Shown in pieces: positions 17,854 through 25,442 of a stretch of 64,000 nt of DNA. The position numbers and the translations under genes were made by a program. Source of the DNA: Listeria costaricensis (lineage in GTDB: Bacteria; Bacillota; Bacilli; Lactobacillales; Listeriaceae). Position 1 is the stretch's first letter; each line of letters begins with the position of its first letter. The DNA is taken from positions 23,246 to 87,245 of the forward strand of contig NZ_FXUT01000014.1 in NCBI RefSeq assembly GCF_900183385.1, in the 5' to 3' direction. Below the pieces are notes generated by a model. It made no database searches. It worked only from the letters and a program-made list of their open reading frames with translations, and was not told the DNA's origin.

Positions 17854-18153
17854 TCATTCCGCTGCCGGAACCGCTTCAAGTTTGCCATCATCAGTGACCT
17901 GCAATTTGAAGCGCTGCCCGTTCGGCGAAACCAGAATTGCCTCCTGCTTCGCGTCCCAGCGGTTCTTTTCTTCCGCAGTCACATTATTGCGCTCTGCCCC
18001 GGCCTGAATGCCGTCTAGTTTCACTTTGTCAGCCGCTTGCAACAGCCCGTCAGCCTGACTCGATGCCACCTGCAAGCCTTCCACTGCCGCCAGATGTGTC
18101 TTAGGATAGAACACCACTTGTTCCGCGTCTTTTAAAATCCGGATTTCCGTCAA
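17854..18153 (-). CDS. Small baseplate/fibre protein with shared FYPxTH module
   Basis: A 99-residue protein with N-terminus MTEIRILKDAEQVVFYPKTH, the third copy of the fibre-anchor module in this cluster, followed by a shaft-like phrase (LLQAADKVKLDGIQAGAERN). The start is a TTG overlapping the stop of the upstream gene, with AGGTGAGG in front, so it is coupled to that gene. Confidence 0.6.
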   Translation of the reverse strand: MTEIRILKDAEQVVFYPKTHLAAVEGLQVASSQADGLLQAADKVKLDGIQAGAERNNVTAEEKNRWDAKQEAILVSPNGQRFKLQVTDDGKLEAVPAAE

Positions 18154-19292
18154 TGAACCTCACCTACCACTTCCGTTAGAATGCGGGAATCATACGCCTC
18201 AGCAGCCGTCCGGGAGATCGACCGAATCCGTTCCGTACTTTTGGCCGCTTCTGAAACAGCCGTCGTCACACGTTTGGCCATTTGCGACTGCAAGCGCACC
18301 ATGTCCCGCCGCGTATTGCTGAAACCAATTTCCTGCGGCTTGAGGCTCCACGGGTGCGGACTCTTGATTCGCGTCACATGAACCTCCGTCTCAAATCCCA
18401 TCGGCTCGTGAATGAAATACCAGATGTCCCGCTCACTGACCGGCTCGTCTCCACGATAAGTCAGCGTAAGTGACGTGTCCGGCACATCCATCAGCTCACC
18501 TTTGGCAAATTCGAGCAGCTCCTTTGTGGTCGTGATTTTATCATTCGACTTGGCCGCCGCCATCCGCTTGCCGTATTTTTCGGCATTTGGCGACATGTAG
18601 GTCACAACCGCTGTATATTTATTGTCTCCGCTGTATTTATCCGGCTCGTCCTTCTGCTTTCCGTAACATTTGATGTAGGTTTTCAGCGTGTCGGTATTCA
18701 CATCGACCGTGACATCCTCCGTATTGTACAGATAGCGCAGCTGCTTTTCCGTTCGCCGGTACCAGTTGGCCTCATCATAAAACAGCAATTTCTTATTATC
18801 CGCAAAGAAAATCGCGCCAAAACTGTCCACACAGAGATTGATCAACTCCAGCCCGTTTTTGTCCCCAAGATTCTCCAGCTTGGCCATTCCAAAACTGCCA
18901 ATTACCTGAAAAGAAAAACCGAGTTCATTGCCATTTAGCGCGAATTCCAACACACTTTGAAGCGAATAGGTTTTCTCGCCATCTTGAACGGCATACTGCA
19001 TGTGATCCTGGATCGTATAGGAAATATGATGCGCGGTGATCTCCTTGGAAAAGACCGCTCCAACCACTTTAGGCGTACACTTCTTCACAACGAACTGCTG
19101 CCCCTGATAAATCACAGTCGCCTCATTTTCCAGAAGTTCAAAGGAGAACGCATTTTGCTCCGTGCGCCGAATCGAAAAACTGATCGTCCGACTTGTATTT
19201 CGCTCGTAGCTGTAGCTGAAAGAATCATAGTTAACGCTTGTCAAAATTTCTTCAAACGCGCCATCAATGCTTCTTACAATCAAATAATCCAT
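18150..19292 (-). CDS. Tail-tip (Tal / prophage endopeptidase tail) protein
   Basis: A 380-residue protein matching the N-terminal, structural part of phage tail-associated lysin proteins (gp27-like hub fold). Examples are NTSRTISFSIRRTEQNAFSF near the start and ITAHHISYTIQDHMQYAV near residue 90. The C-terminal peptidase or transglycosylase domain of long Tal proteins is absent, so it is probably only structural. It forms the distal trimer under Dit. AAGGAGGG lies before the ATG. Confidence 0.75.
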   Translation of the reverse strand: MDYLIVRSIDGAFEEILTSVNYDSFSYSYERNTSRTISFSIRRTEQNAFSFELLENEATVIYQGQQFVVKKCTPKVVGAVFSKEITAHHISYTIQDHMQYAVQDGEKTYSLQSVLEFALNGNELGFSFQVIGSFGMAKLENLGDKNGLELINLCVDSFGAIFFADNKKLLFYDEANWYRRTEKQLRYLYNTEDVTVDVNTDTLKTYIKCYGKQKDEPDKYSGDNKYTAVVTYMSPNAEKYGKRMAAAKSNDKITTTKELLEFAKGELMDVPDTSLTLTYRGDEPVSERDIWYFIHEPMGFETEVHVTRIKSPHPWSLKPQEIGFSNTRRDMVRLQSQMAKRVTTAVSEAAKSTERIRSISRTAAEAYDSRILTEVVGEVH

Positions 19293-19304
19293 CCTTCTCC
19301 CTCC

Positions 19305-20123
19305 TTACCTGTAAATGAACGGGAATGCGAACGCAATGCGCTGTTCTTCAAGCCCCGTGAGTTCAAACTGATTCCAGCCTTTTTCAAGTTGGATGACACC
19401 ATGATTACTGTCTTTGCCGCAACGATCATCATTTAAATACGGATAAATGCCGTCAATCACCAGTCGATCACTGTGCCGCAAGTCGCGATTTAGCGCAAAG
19501 CTGCTGCCATTCGTTTTATTGGTGAGCGTCGGACAACCTTTTCCAGAAATGGCAATCGTCAGTTCATGGCGCATTAGCGGATCAATCCGGTCACTCGAGG
19601 CGTTATACACCCGAAACAGCGCGTCTGAAAATGTATAGCGCAGATCTTCCGGATTCACAAGTCCATTGCCAATCTGCCATAGCTCCGTTTCAAAAGTCAG
19701 CGGATCAAGCGTTGTCCCGCGCGACTCTCCGTATCCTTTAAAGCAGTCGAATTCCAAAGTGAACAGTGCCACCCGTTCTGACTGCCGGTCAAAATCAAAC
19801 GGCTTGGGGAAAACATGATAGCGGATCCCCGGCATCGTTTCGCTCCAAATATAGTAACTTTCTCGTTGAAACAAGAACTGATAAAGCTCTCGCGCAACTA
19901 AATGATAATCAGAAATGTCGAGCGCCTGTAAATAAGCAGTTACTTGGATTGTAAACGGCTGAAAACTGACCGTGTGGGGAATCACGCCATCTGTTCCTGT
20001 AATTTTTTCACTGTCGATCTCTATTTGCGGACTTTTCCGAATCACTTCCTGTATAAAAACTCCCGGAAAGTGCTCGCTAAGAGAAATTGACTTCCCGTTC
20101 ATTTCGATAAATAAATCATGCAT
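19305..20123 (-). CDS. Distal tail protein (Dit)
   Basis: A 272-residue siphovirus-type tail component. The N-terminal half (residues 1-130) forms the ring that caps the tail tube, with the typical TDGVIPHTVSFQPFTIQVTA segment. The C-terminal half is a beta-sandwich (ELTGLEEQRIAFAFPFIYR at the end). The start codon overlaps the tape-measure stop (TGATG), so translation is coupled. It joins the tail tube to the baseplate. Confidence 0.8.
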   Translation of the reverse strand: MHDLFIEMNGKSISLSEHFPGVFIQEVIRKSPQIEIDSEKITGTDGVIPHTVSFQPFTIQVTAYLQALDISDYHLVARELYQFLFQRESYYIWSETMPGIRYHVFPKPFDFDRQSERVALFTLEFDCFKGYGESRGTTLDPLTFETELWQIGNGLVNPEDLRYTFSDALFRVYNASSDRIDPLMRHELTIAISGKGCPTLTNKTNGSSFALNRDLRHSDRLVIDGIYPYLNDDRCGKDSNHGVIQLEKGWNQFELTGLEEQRIAFAFPFIYR

Positions 20124-21976
20124 CAGTAAACGGCACCTCCCAAGGAATAATTGTATTGATCAAAGTCTGTTGCCTGATTGCGGCTCACAACGTCGGAAAT
20201 CACTTTGTCGTCCATTGTGATGACCGTATCTTTCCGCAGCAGCCGTTCAAGCAGCGTTTCCACGCGAGAAAGATCTGTCGTTTGACCATAGATGACCGCG
20301 CGACCGCTCTGCTTGGCACTTTCTTTCGCATATTTCATCGTCGCATCATGCGGAATCACCTGTGAACCAGAAGGAAGAATGACCATCTCGCCGCGGCCGC
20401 CTTCATTCATTCTGGCCATACCGCCTTGGAAATTATACGTCCCGGATTGAAGCTGCGGAATTTTCTTGATTTCCACTCCCGGAATCTTATTAATCAGCCC
20501 GATCGCCGAATTAATCCCGCCAATCACGCCGTTAATAAAGCCCTTAATCGTCCCAACGAGCGATTCGACAGCACCTTTGATTCCGTCAAAAATATTGCTG
20601 ACAAAATCCGTCAAACCATTCCAAGCCCCCTTGATCGCATCAAAAACGCCCACAATGATCCCCTTGACACCATTAAAAACACTCGATACCGTGTTGGAAA
20701 TCCCCGTAATAATTCCTTTGATTGCATTTACAATCCCTGTAATCACGCTGAGAATCCCATTCCAAATCGTGCCGACCACATTTGCCACTGCCTGAAAAAC
20801 CATCCCGATAACCGCTCCGACTTGCTGGAAGATTCCGCCAATCGTTGCAATGATCGGTTGCAGAATCGACATCACCGTACTGATCACCTGCGCGATGAAA
20901 CCAATGATCGACCCAATCACCGAGGCAATCGTCTGCGCAATAATGACCACATAATTGATGATCGTCATAATCACCGACACAATCACATTGATAACCGTCA
21001 TAATAATTGGAATCACTTGTGAAATCGCCGTGATAATCGTTGTCACCACTTGGATAACCACCGTCACAATTTTCATGATGATCGGCAGGAGCATTTGAAT
21101 GACGCTCATAATCCCTTGAATAATGGTCATGATCGGCGGAAGAAGTGCCGTCACCAGATTCGACACCACTTGAACGATCTGCATGATCACCGGCATCAGC
21201 GCCGCAATCAGCATTTGCACGAACGGCATGACGGCGGCCATCAACTGACCGAAAAACGCGATAAACTGCATGACAATTGGCATAATGGCCGCTGCTATTT
21301 GACTGAACAGCTGCACAATCTGCATAATGATCGGCATGAGCGCTTGAAAAAGCTGCGCAAATAATTGACCAACCTGCGTCACAACTGACATGACAGAATT
21401 ACGAAACGACTCGTTTGTCGACATTAAATAAACAAAAGCCGCAACTAGTGCTGCAATCCCAGCAATAATCAGCATCATTGGGATATTGATCGCACTAAAA
21501 ACACGTCCGATTCCTGAAAAAGACGGAATCAATCCTTTTGCCGCAGTCCCAACGCCCATCAGTGCCGGTCCAATCGCCTTCATGCCTGTCATCAAAGAGC
21601 CAACAGCCGTAATTGTACCGCCAAAGCTTCCGGCTATTCCAGAAAGTGAAGAAAACATGCCCGCAACGCCGCTCAAGGCTTGTCCTAATCCGCCCGTCCC
21701 AGATTGAATTCCAGCGAACGCCATCAAAGAATTGTCTTTTAGTGACTGGAAACTTTCTCCCATTACGCCTACATTTGAACCGATATCCGCTAACGGGCCT
21801 GATACACCGCCCACTGCGCCGCCCAGCGAACTAAGCGAGCCATTTAATTCGGAAAATTTCCCCTGTGCCTCACCTACGCGGGTTTTGACTCCCGAAAGCA
21901 TCATATCCAGTTTCTCAACTAATTGCTGAGCAAGCGACGTATCCACCTGAACACTCATTTTTTGACTATCTGCCAT
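20123..21976 (-). CDS. Tape measure protein
   Basis: A 617-residue protein. The N-terminal part is helical and Gly/Ser-rich. From about residue 180 to 420 there is a long run of Ile/Val/Met/Ala-rich short repeats (MPIIMQIVQLF, MPVIMQIVQVV and similar), then Gly-containing helices and a C-terminal globular part. It sets tail length and is packed inside the tube. At about 1.5 angstrom per residue the tail would be near 90 nm, a rule-of-thumb estimate. It overlaps the chaperone gene by 11 bases. Confidence 0.85.
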   Translation of the reverse strand: MADSQKMSVQVDTSLAQQLVEKLDMMLSGVKTRVGEAQGKFSELNGSLSSLGGAVGGVSGPLADIGSNVGVMGESFQSLKDNSLMAFAGIQSGTGGLGQALSGVAGMFSSLSGIAGSFGGTITAVGSLMTGMKAIGPALMGVGTAAKGLIPSFSGIGRVFSAINIPMMLIIAGIAALVAAFVYLMSTNESFRNSVMSVVTQVGQLFAQLFQALMPIIMQIVQLFSQIAAAIMPIVMQFIAFFGQLMAAVMPFVQMLIAALMPVIMQIVQVVSNLVTALLPPIMTIIQGIMSVIQMLLPIIMKIVTVVIQVVTTIITAISQVIPIIMTVINVIVSVIMTIINYVVIIAQTIASVIGSIIGFIAQVISTVMSILQPIIATIGGIFQQVGAVIGMVFQAVANVVGTIWNGILSVITGIVNAIKGIITGISNTVSSVFNGVKGIIVGVFDAIKGAWNGLTDFVSNIFDGIKGAVESLVGTIKGFINGVIGGINSAIGLINKIPGVEIKKIPQLQSGTYNFQGGMARMNEGGRGEMVILPSGSQVIPHDATMKYAKESAKQSGRAVIYGQTTDLSRVETLLERLLRKDTVITMDDKVISDVVSRNQATDFDQYNYSLGGAVY

Positions 21977-22711
21977 CTATTTCCCTCCTTTCCTCTTTCG
22001 TTTTCGGTCGGCGAAGACCGTTTGCCTGGTAAATGCGCTCGATCCACCGCTTGCCTTCTCTGGCTTCGTTTTCCTCGATCGCCTGACGAGCATCTTGGTT
22101 GTAATTCGCATCCGCCTTCTGCTGCCGTTTCTTATGCAGCTCGATAAAACGGGAATTTTTCTTGCGGTTGACATTGAGCTCCGCATTTAAGACCGCATTG
22201 CGTATCATCGTCGACTCAAAAATGATTTTATTTTCCCATTCCTTTAGAATGAAATGCTTCTCTAGTTCTGTTAAACCGTCGAATTCCTGTTTAGACATAT
22301 GAAAATTGACAACGAAAAAGGCCATTTGCTGCACATCACTGAATTTTGCTGCTTCCGGCGCCGGTTCTTCTGCTTCGTCACTGCCCAAATAGTCAAATTC
22401 GATCAGTTTTAACGGAACAAAAAACCCATATCTTCCTGCATTTTCTCAATTACAGCCACATTGATTGAAATAAGGCCCAAATCCTCGACCAGTTTGTCAA
22501 AAATAGCCAACGCTTCTTTTTGTTTGACTGCCACCAAGCCTTTTTCTTCAACCAGTCCTGCGACGAATAAAGACTCCACCATCTGATAGCTCAAAATGCC
22601 TTTATTGGCAGTCATGGCAGAAACCACACTGGCACCAGTCGTCAGCTCCACCGTTTTGATTTTTTGTTTATTAAAACGCAAAGTGTACGTCGTATCATTC
22701 AATTCAAACAT
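21966..22711 (-). CDS. Tail assembly chaperone GT-type fusion made by -1 frameshift
   Basis: The upstream frame (22711-22409) and the downstream frame (to 21966, about 150 residues from the slip) are in -1 relation. They overlap at a slippery heptamer read T TTT TTG (22424-22418), 10 bases before the stop of the first frame. After the slip the ribosome reads VPLKLIEFDYLGSDEAEEPA and continues to the end. The second frame has no convincing ribosome binding site of its own. This is the gpG/gpGT arrangement of siphophages, where the minor fusion product binds the tape measure. The fusion is inferred from sequence. Confidence 0.75.
22409..22711 (-). CDS. Tail assembly chaperone (gpG-like)
   Basis: A 100-residue protein between the major tail protein and tape measure genes, exactly where tail assembly chaperones lie. 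It is the 0-frame product; the reading frame ends with EDMGFLFR just after the slippery site. It starts MFELNDTTYTLRFNKQKIKT, with a small beta-rich N-terminal part typical of the TP901-1/A118 type. It should coat the tape measure before tube assembly, and it is made in excess over the frameshift product. Confidence 0.8.
   Translation of the reverse strand: MFELNDTTYTLRFNKQKIKTVELTTGASVVSAMTANKGILSYQMVESLFVAGLVEEKGLVAVKQKEALAIFDKLVEDLGLISINVAVIEKMQEDMGFLFR
22418..22424 (-). other. Programmed -1 ribosomal frameshift site
   Basis: On the minus strand the heptamer is TTTTTTG, read as T TTT TTG in the upstream frame (Phe-Leu codons). It is an X XXY YYZ slippery sequence placed 10 bases before the TAA of the chaperone frame. 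Confidence 0.75.
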
Positions 22712-22773
22712 CTAACATTCCTCCGATTTAGAAAGCCGCAGCAAAGGCGGCTTCAAGATTTAATCACGATCAA

Positions 22774-23304
22774 TTATGCTTCTGGTGTTGGTGCTGGCGT
22801 TGGTGTCGGTTCAGCCTCGCCCGGCATTTGGTCGCCACCTTCTGTAATAGTCAGATCGACAAGTGCTCCCATGCCGTCCAGCTTGATCGAATAGGTCATC
22901 GCCTCGTCAAACGGCGCTTCAAAACTGTAGTCCGCTACAATCGCCAAGCCGCCAAACAAGCCTTTTTTGGAGACCTGATTGATCACTTTCACGCAGACCG
23001 GCGCATCACTTTCGAAATATTTCGCCAATTCCTGATGAGACTCAGCATCAAAAACATATAAGCCATCATTTTCGATTGACCATTCTTTCATGCCGCCGAT
23101 TTTGGATTTCCAACCGCCAACTGTGTCCTTGGAAGTGATCTCGATGCTATCTTTGGAACGATTGACCGTTAGTCCTTGCTGTCCCGCCACAGCCAGTAGC
23201 TTGTCACCCGCCGCATTAAAGACTGCTAATAGAACATCTTTCCCCGCAACCGCTTTTGCCGCGCCGGGTGTGTAGTCACAATACAAATTATTTTCAAATG
23301 CCAT
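22774..23304 (-). CDS. lmaA: Monocin major tail protein, antigen LmaA
   Basis: A 176-residue tail-tube protein of the TP901-1 type. The sequence (MAFENNLYCDYTPGA, TVNRSKDSIEITSKDTVGGW, KKGLFGGLAIVADYSFEAPF) matches the LmaA antigen of Listeria as I remember it. It builds the non-contractile tube. The end is unusual: a Thr-Pro repeat (PTPTPAPTPEA) that may project from the tube. The ATG at 23304 is preferred over the TTG at 23307; GGAGG lies about ten bases upstream. It is the fourth gene in the lmaDCBA order. Confidence 0.85.
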   Translation of the reverse strand: MAFENNLYCDYTPGAAKAVAGKDVLLAVFNAAGDKLLAVAGQQGLTVNRSKDSIEITSKDTVGGWKSKIGGMKEWSIENDGLYVFDAESHQELAKYFESDAPVCVKVINQVSKKGLFGGLAIVADYSFEAPFDEAMTYSIKLDGMGALVDLTITEGGDQMPGEAEPTPTPAPTPEA

Positions 23305-23316
23305 CAATAATTCCTC

Positions 23317-23718
23317 CTAAAAGTTCATTTTATCGCCGTGCAAAATGACTGTTTCAAAGCCGATTTTGGCATGAAACTGATCTTCCGCCAGCATTTCCAT
23401 TTTTTGCTTGCCCGCTCCTGCTTGCCGCTCGATGTCGTAGCCGGGTGGCAGGGCAATTTTTGTCCGAAGACTGACTTCTGCCTGCTCTATCATTGCGTAG
23501 AGTACGGCTTTTGTTGGTGCATAAGCGTGGATAAAATAGCGATAAGCCGTTTTCCATGCTGTCTTGCTGTCTACATCTTCCTGCTCGTCGGTTTCTAAGG
23601 CAAAATAAGCACCTTCTCCACGAAGCGGCAAGAAGTCGAGACACGGATAGTCCGTTTGTTCTTCGATGCGTACGACTGTTTCTTGAACAATGTAAGTAAA
23701 ACTAAGTCGCTCTAACAC
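23317..23718 (-). CDS. lmaB: LmaB-like monocin protein (tail completion/neck-type)
   Basis: A 133-residue protein just before the major tail protein, as LmaB is in Listeria. The GTG at 23718 is chosen because AAAGGATG precedes it at normal distance. The frame stays open upstream to 23925, but that extension overlaps a better small frame and lacks a site. The content (SFTYIVQETVVRIEEQTDYP and a C-terminal KIGFETVILHGDKMNF) is compatible with a tail-terminator-like fold, but I cannot prove this. The function is inferred from position. Confidence 0.65.
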   Translation of the reverse strand: MLERLSFTYIVQETVVRIEEQTDYPCLDFLPLRGEGAYFALETDEQEDVDSKTAWKTAYRYFIHAYAPTKAVLYAMIEQAEVSLRTKIALPPGYDIERQAGAGKQKMEMLAEDQFHAKIGFETVILHGDKMNF

Positions 23719-23731
23719 TATGTCACATCCT

Positions 23732-23869
23732 TTAATGCATAAATTCAAATACCCGCAGCTTCTGTTTTTCAGCCATTCGTAATCCTTTATCTGAAGGGCA
23801 AAAGATGCGATATTCAACTTGTGAAAATTTGGAACGCGCTCCCAGCCAGCTTTTTTTGTCATCAGGCAT
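23732..23869 (-). CDS. Possible 45-residue monocin ORF
   Basis: A short frame starting MPDDKKSWLGARSKFSQVEY and ending just before the ribosome binding site of the LmaB gene (its TAA touches AAAGGATG). The composition is soluble and protein-like, but there is no clear ribosome binding site and I know no family. It lies in an otherwise empty 200-base gap with an AT-rich, promoter-like stretch upstream (23875-23925). It may be a small protein or a remnant. Confidence 0.35.
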   Translation of the reverse strand: MPDDKKSWLGARSKFSQVEYRIFCPSDKGLRMAEKQKLRVFEFMH

Positions 23870-23932
23870 TGGACAATTAACTTATATTTATATATTAACT
23901 TACTATATAAAAGCAAAAAGATCATAAAAGTA

Positions 23933-24295
23933 TCATGCTTGCTTCAAAACAACAATCTCCAACAGGGCTGCCACTTCGATGACCGCCTTTTTCTTCAAAC
24001 GTTTAAATTGCGCAATTTCGTATGGCAAATCATACATAACAGCAATATCTTGTTTCTTATAGAAAAAACTTTTGATGATGATTTCGCGAAACAAAGGATC
24101 CAACTGGTTGATAGTTCTGCCTAAGCCAAATGGGTCGCAGCCGTCATCTGCAAGTTGATAGTCACTCAAAACGGCCGGCCATTTGTCGAATTTTTCATAT
24201 TTCCGCTGCAACTGATAGCTTTCGATAAGTCGCTTGAAAGCCCTGACTGTTGGCATATACTGAATATCCGCCACGTTTGGCAGTAGCTGTTCCAT
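23933..24295 (-). CDS. lmaC: LmaC-like protein with ArpU/sigma-like C-terminus
   Basis: A 120-residue protein, third frame of the operon, with AAGGAGG upstream. The C-terminal half (QLDPLFREIIIKSFFYKKQD, then IAVMYDLPYEIAQFKRLKKK) has the look of ArpU/RinA-type late-transcription regulators, which carry a region-4-like HTH. By position it corresponds to LmaC. A role in switching on the tail and lysis genes is plausible but inferred. Confidence 0.6.
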   Translation of the reverse strand: MEQLLPNVADIQYMPTVRAFKRLIESYQLQRKYEKFDKWPAVLSDYQLADDGCDPFGLGRTINQLDPLFREIIIKSFFYKKQDIAVMYDLPYEIAQFKRLKKKAVIEVAALLEIVVLKQA

Positions 24296-24310
24296 TCTTC
24301 TTTTACCTCC

Positions 24311-24424
24311 TTAGAAGCCGCAAACAAAGGCAACTCCTTTCCAAACTAACACAACCAAAAGTGCCATAAAGCTGATAACTAATGCACTGAAAAGTACCGC
24401 CGATATCATTTCTAACGCCCTCAT
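24311..24424 (-). CDS. 37-residue membrane microprotein in the monocin operon
   Basis: A short frame with ATG at 24424 preceded by AAAGGGG. It encodes MRALEMISAVLFSALVISFM followed by further hydrophobic residues and WKGVAFVCGF: one clear transmembrane helix with a small charged start. It sits 13 bases after the LmaD-like gene, and the RBS of the next gene (AAGGAGG) immediately follows its stop. This compact packing supports a real gene. The function is unknown. Confidence 0.65.
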   Translation of the reverse strand: MRALEMISAVLFSALVISFMALLVVLVWKGVAFVCGF

Positions 24425-24437
24425 GCCGTCACCCCTT

Positions 24438-24869
24438 TCACCCATTATGTGTTTCATTGATTATATAAGCCGCATAACGATTTTCAATCTCCCGCAGCGG
24501 CAGCTCACGGATCGTCTGCAAATCAACTTCCAAATAATGGCTCAGCGACTCAGCCATCACCGCTTTGTCAGGCGATTCTCCAACAAGTCCGTTTTTCTTT
24601 TTCCATAAATAAAAAGTACGCCTTGAAACATGCAAATATTCATAGATTTCTCGATCACAAGCTTTTTCCCGCATCAGCCAATATTTCTCTTTTGTAAAAA
24701 GCAGCAGTTTTTGCTCTGGTGTCAGCGGCAAGCCTTTCAGTTGATCGCCCAGCGCTTCATAAAATTCTAGCTGCTTCATCATCCGCCGCTTCTCCATCGT
24801 ATTGTCTGTCTCTTCCATTGCATGCAAAAGCTTGAATTGATTTTCTCGTAATTGTTCACGTGTCAGCAA
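24438..24869 (-). CDS. lmaD: LmaD-like HTH protein, first gene of the monocin operon
   Basis: A 143-residue protein. A helical N-terminal half is followed by a HTH at about 70-95 (CDREIYEYLHVSRRTFYLWK), as in phage-type regulators and small terminase-like DNA binders. The start is a TTG with AAAGGAGG about nine bases before it. By position it corresponds to LmaD in Listeria. It probably binds DNA and helps control the operon, which is inferred. Confidence 0.6.
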   Translation of the reverse strand: MLTREQLRENQFKLLHAMEETDNTMEKRRMMKQLEFYEALGDQLKGLPLTPEQKLLLFTKEKYWLMREKACDREIYEYLHVSRRTFYLWKKKNGLVGESPDKAVMAESLSHYLEVDLQTIRELPLREIENRYAAYIINETHNG

Positions 24870-24960
24870 TCTTCCCTGCCTCCTTTTGTCACCAATTCGG
24901 TGCGTATAATGCTAAAAAAATGCACTGTTCCGAAGTACACACCAGAAAAAGCGCCAAATA

Positions 24961-25014
24961 AACAATATTTATTGTTTGTAAATGAATTATAGCACCATTA
25001 TGGTTACATGTAAA
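24961..25014 (-). promoter_or_regulatory. Monocin operon promoter with two operator palindromes
   Basis: On the minus strand TTTACA (25014-25009), a 17-base spacer and TATAAT (24991-24986). A perfect palindrome TTACATGTAA (25004-25013) covers the -35 box. A second one, AACAATA-TT-TATTGTT (24961-24976), lies just past the expected transcription start. Both are good candidates for binding by the divergent repressor. Confidence 0.75.
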
Positions 25015-25101
25015 CAAAATGATGCAAGCAGGATCATTTAGTTCCAAAAAGGTAACATTCGTGCTATACTGTCACTAACCATAAAGAAGGAGAACGGAAT
25101 T

Positions 25102-25437
25102 ATGGAATTAAACAAATTTGTAGGGAATAAAATACGTGAATACCGGGAAGAAGTGGGAATCAGTCAGGAGACACTTGCGGCGCGTCTTAGAACAACCAGA
25201 CAGACCATCAGCCGTTATGAGACAGGCGAAAGAAAAGCCAACCAAGATGTGCTTTACCAGCTGGCCCAGATTTTCAACAAACAGATTGACGCTTTTTTTC
25301 CACCAAGAAGTACAGACGATTCCAAGAACGAGCGCCTCATGACAATTGCAGCACATTTAGACGATGATGTGACGGATGAGGAAATGCGCGAAATCCTGAA
25401 CTATATTGATTTTAAAAAACTCCAACGCAAGGAGTGA
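25102..25437 (+). CDS. cI-like Xre repressor of the monocin locus
   Basis: A 111-residue protein with an N-terminal HTH_3 (NKIREYREEVGISQETLAAR, then TTRQTISRYETGERK) and a short acidic C-terminal part, without a LexA-type peptidase domain. It is divergent from the tail operon across a 230-base control region with palindromes. It should repress monocin genes. The start has AAGGAGAACGG upstream, and TATACT (25065-25070) is its likely -10 box. It is followed directly by an ImmA-like gene. Confidence 0.85.
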   Translation: MELNKFVGNKIREYREEVGISQETLAARLRTTRQTISRYETGERKANQDVLYQLAQIFNKQIDAFFPPRSTDDSKNERLMTIAAHLDDDVTDEEMREILNYIDFKKLQRKE

Positions 25438-25442
25438 CAGAT

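Noticed and set aside
20426..21364. Long plus-strand frames rich in His, Asn, Arg and Asp opposite the tape measure gene
   Set aside because: They have no ribosome binding sites and odd composition. They are caused by the repeated Ile/Val/Met codons of the tape measure on the other strand.
23719..23925. N-terminal extension of the LmaB-like protein up to 23925
   Set aside because: The extension has no RBS. The GTG at 23718 has AAAGGATG at the right distance, and the overlapped stretch reads better as a separate 45-codon frame.
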